From the NCBI GenBank assembly GCA_938041445.1, contig CALISO010000002.1, positions 1-52,239 of the forward strand: a stretch of DNA of 52,239 nt, in the 5' to 3' direction. A program made the position numbers and the translations under genes. Position 1 is the stretch's first letter; each line of letters starts with the position of its first letter. Shown one piece after another: positions 1-8,813 of this stretch. A model generated the notes under the pieces. It worked only from the letters and a program-made list of their open reading frames with translations, was not told the origin of the DNA and did not search any database. Source of the stretch: an uncultured Saprospiraceae bacterium (GTDB lineage Bacteria > Bacteroidota > Bacteroidia > Chitinophagales > Saprospiraceae).

Positions 1-849
1 AGCTCAGATGTAAGCCAAACATTTGTAGTGAATGTAGAAGAGGATGGCATATCAGGTGCAAGTTTCTCTCTTGACTCTCTTACCATTTGCAATGATTTTT
101 ATGATGGAATCATACTGGAAGGAACAGAAGACTTGGATTCTATACTTGTGACAGCAAGTACTTCAGCAGTAGACTTTGAGCTTATCGATCAATCTTTGAT
201 AAATGTGTCGAGTGTAGCAGTTGATCAGTTTGAACTCTATGTAACAACAGTGTTAGATAGATGTGGAGCGATAGATCGTGATACCATTGTAATCACTCGA
301 GAAGATCGGATTATAGTAGGAGATCAGATTGTTCAGCTTCCTGATGTAGATATTTACACAATAGACCTTTTAGAAAACTCAACAATCAATCAATCATTTG
401 AACTATCAATTATTGAAGGTCCAGAACATCTAGTTTCGAGCTTGGATGGTAATCTAATATCCGTGGAAACAAACTTTAGTTTCATCGGGAATGATAATAT
501 CAGCTATATGATCTGTAGTGAGATGTGTCCTATGCTATGTGACACTGCTAATATATTGCTACAAGTAGGAAACCCTGAAGACTGTATAGTGTCTAATGTC
601 GTGACACCTAATAACGACGGTTTTAATGATGCATTCAGAGTGCCATGCTTGACAGATGATAGATATGCCTCCAATAAGCTGAAGATTTTTAATAGATGGG
701 GAGATGAAGTTTATTCTGCAGCTCCTTATCTCAATGACTGGGATGCCAATTACCAAGGGTCAGCACTTCCATCTGGTACGTATTTTTATATACTAGAGTT
801 TAATAGTGATAGGGAACCAATTCAAGGATTTATAGTAGTCGAACGATGA
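1..849 (+). CDS. C-terminal part of a T9SS type B sorted surface protein (5' end outside window)
   Basis: The frame is open from base 1, so the gene starts upstream; a GTG at 28 is only an internal valine codon. The visible 282 residues are Asp/Ser/Ile-rich beta-type sequence followed by a C-terminal domain of about 85 residues. That domain has the hallmarks of the gliding-motility-associated CTD (CHU_C, T9SS type B signal): VVTPNNDGFND, then KIFNRWGDEVY, a W near DWDAN, and LPSGTYFYILEF. In this family the domain directs export through the type IX secretion system and attachment to, or release from, the cell surface. The stop overlaps the next start (ATGA at 846-849), so it is translationally coupled to a PorP/SprF-like gene, the usual partner of type B cargo. 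The job of the missing N-terminal part cannot be judged. Confidence 0.9.
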   Translation, partial: SSDVSQTFVVNVEEDGISGASFSLDSLTICNDFYDGIILEGTEDLDSILVTASTSAVDFELIDQSLINVSSVAVDQFELYVTTVLDRCGAIDRDTIVITREDRIIVGDQIVQLPDVDIYTIDLLENSTINQSFELSIIEGPEHLVSSLDGNLISVETNFSFIGNDNISYMICSEMCPMLCDTANILLQVGNPEDCIVSNVVTPNNDGFNDAFRVPCLTDDRYASNKLKIFNRWGDEVYSAAPYLNDWDANYQGSALPSGTYFYILEFNSDREPIQGFIVVER

Positions 850-1793
850 AACAATTACTTTACATACTATTGATTTGCTGTGTAAGCCAATTGGGACTTA
901 GTCAGCAAGATGGATTATTGACCCAGTTCGCTTATAATAAGATGAGTTTCAATCCTGCATATGCAAGTCAACTCAATTATGCCGAGGTTGGTATCTTGAT
1001 TCGTGATCAATGGAATGGGATAGATGGAGCACCTACGACTTACCAAGCCACAGGAATTATTCCATTTACAGATTATAGACTTGGACTTGGAATAATAGCT
1101 AGCCGTGAGAATATCGGCATCCAAACTACGACTAACCTTAGGACAATGTATAGCTATTCTATCCCAACCGATTATGGTGTCTTGAGTGCTGGGATTGAAG
1201 CTTCACTCAGAAGCTATAATATAGATTTTAATGATGATCGACTTACAGCATTTGAGACTATAGAGGCTGACCCTTCATTATTAGGAGAGCAGTCTAATAG
1301 TTACGTTTTCAATTCAGGAATCGGTTTATACTTCAAGAATCAAAAATTCTATGCTGGAGTATCAGTTCCGAGAATACTCAATGCCAATTATTTATCCAAT
1401 CCTCAAGGACAAAGTACTGAAGTGAGACACTTATATATAATGGCTGGAAGTATCATAGAACTCAATGACAATTTTGAATTATTACCACAAGCTATGTTTA
1501 GTCTAGCACCGAATTCTCCATATGATCTAGATCTTCAGGTTGGACTATTATATCAGAAAGAGTACCATTTAGGGCTCAATTATAGGGTAGGAGGGAATCG
1601 TAATTCACTTGGTGAGTCTATTGCAATCTTATTAGGATTACAGCCTATTGAGAGGTTCTTTATTGGATTTAGTTATGACATTACGTTTTCTGATCTCAGA
1701 TTGTATGAGACTGGGAGTTTAGAGGCAATGTTGACCTATACGTTTGGAAATAACAACCCCAAAGAAATTCTTACAAATCCAAGATTTTTCTAA
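846..1793 (+). CDS. PorP/SprF family type IX secretion membrane protein
   Basis: 315 residues with a signal peptide (MKQLLYILLICCVSQLGLSQ) followed by the family opening DGLLTQFAYNKMSFNPAYA, then alternating amphipathic strands ending in an aromatic residue, as expected for an outer-membrane beta barrel. PorP/SprF proteins work with the T9SS; SprF is needed for secretion of the adhesin SprB, and such genes commonly sit next to type B CTD cargo. That is the case here: the start overlaps the stop of the upstream cargo gene and the stop lies 2 bases before the following OmpA gene. I infer that this barrel serves the upstream cargo. The family call is secure; the exact partner is inferred. Confidence 0.93.
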   Translation: MKQLLYILLICCVSQLGLSQQDGLLTQFAYNKMSFNPAYASQLNYAEVGILIRDQWNGIDGAPTTYQATGIIPFTDYRLGLGIIASRENIGIQTTTNLRTMYSYSIPTDYGVLSAGIEASLRSYNIDFNDDRLTAFETIEADPSLLGEQSNSYVFNSGIGLYFKNQKFYAGVSVPRILNANYLSNPQGQSTEVRHLYIMAGSIIELNDNFELLPQAMFSLAPNSPYDLDLQVGLLYQKEYHLGLNYRVGGNRNSLGESIAILLGLQPIERFFIGFSYDITFSDLRLYETGSLEAMLTYTFGNNNPKEILTNPRFF

Positions 1794-1795
1794 TT

Positions 1796-3484
1796 ATGCA
1801 GATACGACGTTTAGTTATCGGTGTAATTGTTTGGTTGACTTGGATGGGCAGCCTTACAGGTCAAGACGTTGTGATGTTTGACTCGCTAGTGATGGAAACA
1901 GCCAACATTGTCAACCTGCACGAAATCAATTCTACAGAGATGGATTTTGGTCCAGTCTACTGGAAGGATTTACTAGTCTATGTGACAAATGACAGAGCTG
2001 ACCTTGATGTAGATAGGCGAATTAACGAGAAATATTTTGATCTCAAGTATGCCGACGAGAATCAAACTGAAGGTTTTGAACGAGCAGCATTTTTTCCTGA
2101 AATCATCAATTCTCCTTTTCATGAGGGACCTTGTACATTTACTTCGGATGGAGGTGTAATGTACTTTACTCGAGATTTGCAGCAGCGCAACAAGCCAGTA
2201 AAAAATGACAATAATATTATCCCACTGCAGATATACAAGTCAACACTTAATCAAGGTGGGTGGTCAGAACCAGAACTTTGGATACACAGTAAGAAAGATG
2301 CATTGTATGCGCATCCGACATTGAGTATGACAGGTGATACATTAGTCTTCAGTTCTAGTCGATCTGGTGGTCAGGGGAAGATGGATCTCTACATGTCAAT
2401 GCGAGAAGCTGGAAGTTGGACTGATCCAATTGCAATCAATATAATCAATTCTAAAGGTAGTGAGTGGTTCGCGAGATTCTACCAAGGTTTTCTATTCTAT
2501 GCTAGTGATCACGGTTCCAGATCTGGAGACCTAGATATTTATATTTATGATTTCAAGACACAGAAAAATCTGAGGTTACCTGCACCAATCAATACAGGTT
2601 ATGATGATTTTGGATTTGCAGTGATAGATGATGGTACAGCAGTCTTCAGTAGTAATCGACCAGGTGGATTAGGTAAGGATGATCTCTATCAATTCAACTC
2701 TGAATTACCAATGATAAGAGTGATAGATCCTGAACCAACATATCTTACACTCAATATAAAAGATAATAAAACTGGATCCGCAGTTCAAGGTGCTGAATTC
2801 GAAATCACAACAATCCAGAATCAAAAGGACATTATCACAATTTTACTTGATAACGTAGAATCTAGAGAACTTCTAAGGACTAAATATTTCGATGGTATCA
2901 CAACACCAAGTAGTAATATCAATGGTGTTTCAAGTGTGGAAATAGACTTTCCGGTACTAGTGAAAATAGAAGGCTATGTGCCTGGTTACCAAGACTATAG
3001 TTCTATTCACTATCTTGATTCTCCGGAGGACCTTCGGATTGCCTTGATTCCTGAACGTGTAGTTGTACCCACACCTCCACCACCAGCTAAGAGAGTAATT
3101 ATTCAGAATACTGAAGTGAAGAAAGGGACAGTCCTTGTCTTTAATAATATCTATTACGTTTACAATAGTGCTGAGATAGAACCGAGCTCATTCTCAGAGT
3201 TGGATGGACTTGCAAGTGCAATGGTAGATAACCCGACGATCAAAGTACAATTATCAGCACATACGGATAGTAGGGGAGAATCCCTCTATAATCAGCTCCT
3301 TTCTGATAAGCGAGCAAATTCAGCAAAGAATTATTTAGTAAGAAAGGGTGTGAACCCCAATAGAATTGTAGCAATTGGTTTTGGTGAAAGTCTTTTGAGA
3401 AATCAATGTGATAACGATATTAACTGCACAGAAGAAGAGCACAAGTTTAATCGTCGAACAGAAGTAAAAATCTTGGAGTATTAA
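1796..3484 (+). CDS. PD40 beta-propeller / OmpA-domain outer-membrane protein
   Basis: 562 residues. The order is a signal peptide (to about residue 22, ending LTGQ), PD40/WD40-like propeller repeats (about 60-300; motifs such as LVFSSSRSGGQGKMDLYMS and AVFSSNRPGGLGKDDLYQF), a carboxypeptidase-regulatory-like sandwich (about 318-420), a short Pro-rich linker (VPTPPPPAK) and an OmpA-like peptidoglycan-binding domain. The last carries AHTDSRG, a KRA segment, GFGES and FNRRTEV. The protein probably sits in the periplasm, tied to peptidoglycan. PorE has the same domain set plus a TPR part, which is missing here. It is the third gene of the cargo/PorP operon (2-base gap), so a role at the secretion site of that cargo is a reasonable inference. 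Its last 4 bases overlap the convergent gene at 3481. Confidence 0.9.
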   Translation: MQIRRLVIGVIVWLTWMGSLTGQDVVMFDSLVMETANIVNLHEINSTEMDFGPVYWKDLLVYVTNDRADLDVDRRINEKYFDLKYADENQTEGFERAAFFPEIINSPFHEGPCTFTSDGGVMYFTRDLQQRNKPVKNDNNIIPLQIYKSTLNQGGWSEPELWIHSKKDALYAHPTLSMTGDTLVFSSSRSGGQGKMDLYMSMREAGSWTDPIAINIINSKGSEWFARFYQGFLFYASDHGSRSGDLDIYIYDFKTQKNLRLPAPINTGYDDFGFAVIDDGTAVFSSNRPGGLGKDDLYQFNSELPMIRVIDPEPTYLTLNIKDNKTGSAVQGAEFEITTIQNQKDIITILLDNVESRELLRTKYFDGITTPSSNINGVSSVEIDFPVLVKIEGYVPGYQDYSSIHYLDSPEDLRIALIPERVVVPTPPPPAKRVIIQNTEVKKGTVLVFNNIYYVYNSAEIEPSSFSELDGLASAMVDNPTIKVQLSAHTDSRGESLYNQLLSDKRANSAKNYLVRKGVNPNRIVAIGFGESLLRNQCDNDINCTEEEHKFNRRTEVKILEY

Positions 3485-4185
3485 GTAGTCTTTTTTGACT
3501 TTCTAATTGTAAATGGTAGATAAAACAACAGGATAAATCCTATAATTACCATCTGTCCTGAGAATATATAAGTTGGATATTCTCCAAGGAAATCCAGGAG
3601 TCCCGCTGTATTCGGCTTCTTCATTGTATAGAAATAATTGGAACCTAAACTATAATTAATAACCCAGCAAATGGCTAGAAAAAGATTTGTAGCGATAAAA
3701 GTTTTGATGGCATCACTTGCATTGATTTTAACTCTGTAAACGATAATAGAGTAGAAGGGGAGTATCAAAAGAGGACTGTGCAAAGTCCAGAATAGGATAT
3801 ATTCTAATGACGGAAATCCTGTAAATAACTCTGGAAAGACATTTGCCCCAAGAGTCCCGATAAAAATCCAAAAGTGTAAGATGCCTAACCAAGATCTACG
3901 ACGGTAGAACATGACAAATGGAGCAAGTAGCGCTATAAATCTGCAAAGGTGCAGAGGCAGATCTTCAACTGGAGTAAATTCTCCTATTGCTGCCAAGTAT
4001 ATCATCCTAGTACAGACTGAGAGACAAGGTATCATAGCGATAGAAGTACCGATAATACGTTGCATCCTATCGTCGGTGTTTTTTGCATATCTAATGCAAA
4101 TGTATCCCAATACGAAGGTCAGCATGATAGGAGCAAAATGCTCAATTGTGTATGCTTCAAATGGTGGGTATGCCTTTAAAAACAA
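3481..4185 (-). CDS. TIGR02206/YwaF-like integral membrane protein
   Basis: 234 residues, almost wholly hydrophobic with about six or seven membrane helices. The conserved early His (FEAYTIEHFAP), DLPLHLCRF in the middle and a late FLGEYPTYI segment fit the YwaF/TIGR02206 family of membrane proteins, whose function is not established. The only canonical start that keeps the conserved N-terminus is a TTG at 4185; no ATG or GTG exists upstream before an in-frame stop, and the next Met is residue 21. It stands alone on the minus strand, convergent with the OmpA gene (4-base overlap of stops) and divergent from the peptidase gene. No hairpin terminator is visible at the convergent junction. Confidence 0.8.
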   Translation of the reverse strand: MFLKAYPPFEAYTIEHFAPIMLTFVLGYICIRYAKNTDDRMQRIIGTSIAMIPCLSVCTRMIYLAAIGEFTPVEDLPLHLCRFIALLAPFVMFYRRRSWLGILHFWIFIGTLGANVFPELFTGFPSLEYILFWTLHSPLLILPFYSIIVYRVKINASDAIKTFIATNLFLAICWVINYSLGSNYFYTMKKPNTAGLLDFLGEYPTYIFSGQMVIIGFILLFYLPFTIRKSKKTT

Positions 4186-4236
4186 GGGTAAATCGATTGA
4201 ATATTAAGTTGATTACTACAACCAATATAAAACCAT

Positions 4237-4244
4237 TATTTTTG
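4237..4244 (+). promoter_or_regulatory. Putative -7 box (TATTTTTG) of the S46 peptidase gene
   Basis: TATTTTTG fits the Bacteroidota housekeeping sigma -7 consensus TAnnTTTG and lies 55 bases before the ATG at 4299. A TTG at 4209-4211 is too far upstream (25 bases) to be a good -33 element, so the call is tentative. Confidence 0.35.
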
Positions 4245-4250
4245 ACATCG

Positions 4251-4272
4251 AAGATATCTCCGTTGATATCTT
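4251..4272. repeat. Perfect 8-6-8 inverted repeat in the peptidase leader
   Basis: AAGATATC, spacer TCCGTT, then GATATCTT. The arms are perfect complements of 8 bases. The site starts 7 bases after the putative -7 box and ends 27 bases before the peptidase ATG. It could be a dimeric operator or a 5' UTR hairpin; there is no U-tract, so it is not a normal terminator. Confidence 0.55.
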
Positions 4273-4298
4273 AATTCTATCTGATCACATTAAATGAA

Positions 4299-6587
4299 AT
4301 GAATATGTTGAAGTCAATTGGACTGACTATAGTTATTATCTTTTCTTATACAATAGCAACATTCGCCGGCGAAGGAATGTGGTTGCCATTGTTACTCAAG
4401 GCATACAATGAAGAAGAGATGCAATCGATGGGAATGAAAATGTCAGCTGAAGATATTTACTCTGTTAATCAAGGGTCATTAAAGGATGCGATTGTCCATT
4501 TTGGAGGATTCTGCACATCAGAAGTCATATCAGATCAAGGGCTACTATTAACAAATCATCATTGCGGTTATGGTCAGATCCAATCACATAGTACCTTAGA
4601 AAACAACTACCTAAAAGATGGTTTCTGGGCGATGAGTCAAGATGCTGAATTAGCCAACCCTGGCTTGTTTGCAAAATTTATAGATCGGATTATTGATGTC
4701 TCAGATATTGTCCTTGAAGGAACTGCTGATGCTACAACTGATGCTGCTCGTCAAGATATGATCAAAAACAATATTGCGGCATACCAGACAACAGCTCAAT
4801 TGAAATCTTACGAAGAGATAGAGGTGAAGCCTTTTTTCAATACGAATCAGTACTTTGCCTTTGTCACTGTCACATATAATGATGTCAGACTCGTAGGTGC
4901 ACCTCCTGAAAGTATCGGTAAGTTCGGAGCTGATACTGATAACTGGGAATGGCCGAGACATACGGGTGATTTTGCACTTTTTAGAATCTATGCTGGGCCT
5001 GATAATATGCCTGCAGATTATGATGAAGCAAACAAGCCATATACACCTAAGCATCACCTGCCGATTTCACTAGACGGTGTTGCTGAGGGTGATTTTACAT
5101 TGATCTTCGGTTTTCCTGGTAGAACAGACCAATATCTACCTTCTAATGCTGTTGAGCAGATCCTAGAAGACATTAATCCAGCGAGAATTGCCGTGAGAGA
5201 GAATACACTTGATATCGTAGGAAAGGCAATGAGAGAAGATTCATCAGTCAAGCTTAAGTATGCATCCAAGTTTGCAAGTATTGCGAATTATTGGAAAAAG
5301 TGGATAGGTGAGAGCCAAGGTCTTGTTCAGACAAATGCTTTAGCAAAGAAAGAAGCATTTGAATCTGAATTGGTAAGTCGTGATCCTGAAACTAAGAACA
5401 TCCTTGATCAATTCAATCGATATTATTCGGAGCGACAACCTTATGCTAAGAGCAATGCAATCTATGGTGAAGTCACTGGTCGTAACATAGAGTTGATGAG
5501 AGTTGCAGGATTGAGCAAGCGTTTAATCAATACATTCGAGATGCACGGAGAAGAAGGCTATAATGGTTTTTATGCAAGATTGAAGCCTTTCTTGACAGAT
5601 CTTTATAAAAATTATGACGCAGAGGTTGACAAGAAAGTGTTCGCTTCATTATTGGAGTTATATCGAACGAATATGTCAGACGACTATCTACCTAGTGACC
5701 TGAAATCTAATCTATCAAGTCTAGCAAATACTGTATACGGTCAGTCGATACTTACAGATGGTGGAAAATTGTTTGCCGCATTAGATAAAGGTCCCGAGGC
5801 TGCTAAGGCGGCCTTGAGTCGTGATAAAGGCTATGCTCTTTACTCAGCTATATCAGATAAGTATAACGATATTGCTGCTGAACCATACTCGATGATTAAT
5901 GGCAAGATAGATTCGCTACAACGTCTATATATGAAGGCACAGATGGATGCGTTTCCTGACAAGAATTTCTACCCAGATGCTAATAGTACGATGAGGGTTA
6001 CATACGGCCAAGTGAATGGGTATCAACCGAAAGATGGTGTATGGTATGATCCTGTTACTCACTTAGATGGAGTTGTTGCTAAGTATGTGCCTGGGGATTA
6101 CGAATTTGATGTGCCAGCTAAGTTATTAGAGCTATATGAAGATAAAGATTATGGTCAGTACACAACTTCTGAAGGTAAGATTCCTGTATGCTTTCTTGGT
6201 AGTAATCATACAACAGGAGGTAATAGTGGAAGTCCTGCAATAGATGCTAATGGTAACTTGATTGGGTTAAACTTTGATAGAGTTTGGGAAGGCACAATGA
6301 GTGATATCAATTATGACAAGTCAATCTGCCGAAACATAATGGTTGATGCGAGATATATTCTTTTCATCGTTGATAAATTTGCTGGAGCAACTCACCTTGT
6401 AGATGAGATGGAATTAGTACACCCGAAGGCAGGGCTTGGTAGCCAAGTGTCAGACAATACAGTAAATGGTGCTTCAGCAGGTGCGACTTGCAATGGAGAA
6501 TCTTGTTGTGCATCAGGTGATGCGGCTGACTGCTGCTGCTGCAAACGTCGATTGTTCAAAAGAAGATGTTGTAAGAATAAATCATAG
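4299..6587 (+). CDS. S46 family dipeptidyl-peptidase, DPP11-like (Asp/Glu-specific), with Cys-rich C-terminal tail
   Basis: 762 residues; signal peptide to about residue 23 (ends TIATFAG), then the family start GEGMWLPLLL. The S46 serine-peptidase triad is visible: His88 in TNHHCGY, Asp224 in RHTGDF, Ser643 in GGNSGSPA. Arg661, in NFDRVWEG, lies 18 residues after the catalytic Ser, the same spacing as Ser655/Arg673 of Porphyromonas gingivalis DPP11; DPP7 enzymes have Gly there. Removal of dipeptides with acidic P1 residues in the periplasm is therefore predicted. The oddity is the end: after the normal stopping region (about residue 712) come some 50 extra residues with nine cysteines (731, 736, 737, 745-748, 757, 758) and several Lys/Arg. 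This tail is not a T9SS CTD. The four-Cys run is coded by tgc repeated four times. The gene lies 6 bases before the radical SAM gene. Confidence 0.9.
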   Translation: MNMLKSIGLTIVIIFSYTIATFAGEGMWLPLLLKAYNEEEMQSMGMKMSAEDIYSVNQGSLKDAIVHFGGFCTSEVISDQGLLLTNHHCGYGQIQSHSTLENNYLKDGFWAMSQDAELANPGLFAKFIDRIIDVSDIVLEGTADATTDAARQDMIKNNIAAYQTTAQLKSYEEIEVKPFFNTNQYFAFVTVTYNDVRLVGAPPESIGKFGADTDNWEWPRHTGDFALFRIYAGPDNMPADYDEANKPYTPKHHLPISLDGVAEGDFTLIFGFPGRTDQYLPSNAVEQILEDINPARIAVRENTLDIVGKAMREDSSVKLKYASKFASIANYWKKWIGESQGLVQTNALAKKEAFESELVSRDPETKNILDQFNRYYSERQPYAKSNAIYGEVTGRNIELMRVAGLSKRLINTFEMHGEEGYNGFYARLKPFLTDLYKNYDAEVDKKVFASLLELYRTNMSDDYLPSDLKSNLSSLANTVYGQSILTDGGKLFAALDKGPEAAKAALSRDKGYALYSAISDKYNDIAAEPYSMINGKIDSLQRLYMKAQMDAFPDKNFYPDANSTMRVTYGQVNGYQPKDGVWYDPVTHLDGVVAKYVPGDYEFDVPAKLLELYEDKDYGQYTTSEGKIPVCFLGSNHTTGGNSGSPAIDANGNLIGLNFDRVWEGTMSDINYDKSICRNIMVDARYILFIVDKFAGATHLVDEMELVHPKAGLGSQVSDNTVNGASAGATCNGESCCASGDAADCCCCKRRLFKRRCCKNKS

Positions 6588-6593
6588 TGATTA

Positions 6594-7619
6594 ATGACTA
6601 GTAGACAACTCCGCGACGGATGGAGATTTGTCCAAAAGACTTCTCCGAGAAGAGCAATTAATATTATCAAGCTCTACCTTTCATATCAATTGTCTCGATT
6701 GATAGGTAGACCTCTGCATTCAGGTAATCCGATGTCAATTGCATTTGAGCCCACTACTGCTTGCAATTTGAAATGTCCAGAGTGTCCAAGCGGTCTGAGA
6801 TCATTCACTAGAGATACAGGCAATCTCAAATCTAATTTTTTCAAGCACAGTTTTGATCAGATTGCCTCTACATTGAGTTATTGTATCTTTTACTTTCAAG
6901 GAGAACCATACATCAATCCAGATTTCCTTAAGATGGTTTCTCATGCAAGCAAAGCAGGAGTCTACACAATTACATCTACCAATGGCCACTTTCTCAACTA
7001 TGCGAATGCTGTTAAAACGGTGGAATCTGGTCTAGATCGAGTGATTATTTCTATTGACGGCACGACACAAGAAGTCTATCAACAGTATCGTAAGGAAGGT
7101 AAACTTGAGTCGGTCTTAGAAGGTGCCCGCAATCTTGTTAAAGCCAGAGAAGAAGCAAAAAGTCCACATCCTTATATCGTTTTTCAGTATCTCGTAGTCA
7201 AGCCAAATGAGCATCAACTCGATGAAGTTCAAAGACTCGCTGATGAGATCGGTGTAGATGAGGTTAAGTTCAAGACTGCCCAAGTATATGACTACAAAAA
7301 CGGTAATCCACTAATCCCTACCATTGAAAAGTACTCCCGATATAAGCAGCAATCTGATGGCACCTATTCAGTCAAAAATACTCTCAAGAACCAATGCTGG
7401 AAAATGTGGCATTCTTGTGTTGTTACTTGGGATGGTATAGTTGTGCCATGTTGCTTTGATAAGGATGCAACACATCGGTTAGGAGACTTGAAAACCAATG
7501 ACTTTAAGTCTATTTGGGTAGATAACAACTATCAACAATTCCGGGAAGCTATCACTCGTGGTCGAGACCAAATTGATATCTGTACTAATTGCACTGAAGG
7601 GTGCAAAGTGTGGGCATAG
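6594..7619 (+). CDS. Radical SAM / SPASM domain protein
   Basis: 341 residues. The radical SAM cluster motif CxxxCxxC is Cys57, Cys61, Cys64 (TACNLKCPECPSG). A GEP-like motif (FQGEPYINPDF) follows. The C-terminal SPASM region has NQCWKMWHSC, VVPCCFDKD and CTNCTEGC, enough cysteines for an auxiliary [4Fe-4S] cluster. Members of this family act on peptides, cofactor precursors or envelope compounds; no substrate can be assigned from sequence. It starts 6 bases after the S46 peptidase stop, so the two are probably co-transcribed. That matters because the peptidase tail is unusually rich in cysteine and many SPASM enzymes modify peptides, but a link is speculation. Confidence 0.9.
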   Translation: MTSRQLRDGWRFVQKTSPRRAINIIKLYLSYQLSRLIGRPLHSGNPMSIAFEPTTACNLKCPECPSGLRSFTRDTGNLKSNFFKHSFDQIASTLSYCIFYFQGEPYINPDFLKMVSHASKAGVYTITSTNGHFLNYANAVKTVESGLDRVIISIDGTTQEVYQQYRKEGKLESVLEGARNLVKAREEAKSPHPYIVFQYLVVKPNEHQLDEVQRLADEIGVDEVKFKTAQVYDYKNGNPLIPTIEKYSRYKQQSDGTYSVKNTLKNQCWKMWHSCVVTWDGIVVPCCFDKDATHRLGDLKTNDFKSIWVDNNYQQFREAITRGRDQIDICTNCTEGCKVWA

Positions 7620-7743
7620 TAAAATTGAAAAAAATGGTAGTTTTACGGCTAGATTGCTGATAATTCCTCTAGTATGAACGACTTTCTCACGCTTTATTGT
7701 GGATTTGCAATTTTTGGAATAGTTTTTTCATAGTAAAGGTTAG

Positions 7744-8763
7744 ATGTTAAGAAAAGCAATCATTCAGGGGCGAATAGAATATGGCACAGCGAAAAGCTAT
7801 GCACAGGCAGTCAAAATGTACGAATACAGGGCAGAAAACTATCACAAGAGTGATGCGCTATTCGAGATCGAAGATATCTTCTTCGAGGAGACATTAACAC
7901 TCGAGATTCCAAGATTCGTAAAACAAGTATTTGATAAGACATTCCGTAACACAGTTGCACTACTTGAGTATTGTACTCAGTTTGGTATTGCAGGTGAGAT
8001 AGATGCCTGGTTAGTAGATGAAGGTAAGGTCATCAAATTCGACCATCTAGAACCCAACAGTGATAAGGTTGTCGTGCAACGATTCCTTAAAGGAAAAGCC
8101 CTTATTGGACTGGAGGGTCAAGAGGAGAAAGCGATTGAACACTTTACAAAGGCAATCGAAAAGTACAATAAGCACTCACAAGCGTATCAGAGAAGGGCCA
8201 AGGTCAACCGAATCTTGAAGAAGAATCATGATGCAATTAGAGATTACGATAAAAGTATCGCAGCTGATAGTACCAATCCATTCGCTTATTATGGTCGATC
8301 TAAGGTACATTTGATTAATGAAGACTTAGAGTTGGCGATTGAAGACCTTGAATTAGCTATCAAGAAATCTGTTGCACTCCAACCGGTATATTGGAAGTCT
8401 AGACGGGTCAAAGGAAAGTGTCATTTTGATCTTAAGCAATACGAGAAGGCAGCTTTTGATTTCAAACTGTTCAACAATCGTAAGTTTGTTAAAGACAACC
8501 CAAACATTCCATGGAAACGCTATGTGGCATTCTACTATGGAGAGACTCTTGTTGGGCAAGAAGAGTATGAAGCTGCGATCGAGTTATACGAATTAGCAAT
8601 GTCGCTACCACCATCTCCCACTAATATTGAAGATTCAGAACTATTGACAAGAATGGGATTCGCAAAGTGGAAAGCTGGTAAAAACGGGTATATCAAAGAT
8701 TGGACAGATGCAGCAGCCCTTGGAGATAAAACTGCTAAGAAGTTGCTCAAAGAAAATAGTTAG
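7744..8763 (+). CDS. Cytoplasmic TPR-repeat protein
   Basis: 339 residues, no signal peptide and no membrane segment. The N-terminal 105 residues (LRKAIIQGRIEYGTAKSYAQ onwards) are helical and not recognised. From about 110 to 320 there are TPR units, e.g. LIGLEGQEEKAIEHFTKAIE, AIRDYDKSIAADSTNPFAYY, AIEDLELAIKK, AAIELYELAMSLPPSP. TPRs mediate protein-protein contact, so this may be a scaffold or co-chaperone; I cannot name the partner. It follows a 124-base gap after the radical SAM gene and precedes the PorE-like gene by 50 bases on the same strand. Confidence 0.8.
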   Translation: MLRKAIIQGRIEYGTAKSYAQAVKMYEYRAENYHKSDALFEIEDIFFEETLTLEIPRFVKQVFDKTFRNTVALLEYCTQFGIAGEIDAWLVDEGKVIKFDHLEPNSDKVVVQRFLKGKALIGLEGQEEKAIEHFTKAIEKYNKHSQAYQRRAKVNRILKKNHDAIRDYDKSIAADSTNPFAYYGRSKVHLINEDLELAIEDLELAIKKSVALQPVYWKSRRVKGKCHFDLKQYEKAAFDFKLFNNRKFVKDNPNIPWKRYVAFYYGETLVGQEEYEAAIELYELAMSLPPSPTNIEDSELLTRMGFAKWKAGKNGYIKDWTDAAALGDKTAKKLLKENS

Positions 8764-8813
8764 GCTTTTACGGCGTTCTGTCTTGGTTAAGTGTATCTAA
8801 AATTTCTCGTTTC

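Noticed and set aside
3911-4207. 98-codon plus-strand frame opposite the YwaF-like gene
   Set aside because: It is the complement of a well-supported membrane protein, has no domain or signal, and its composition mirrors the opposite strand.
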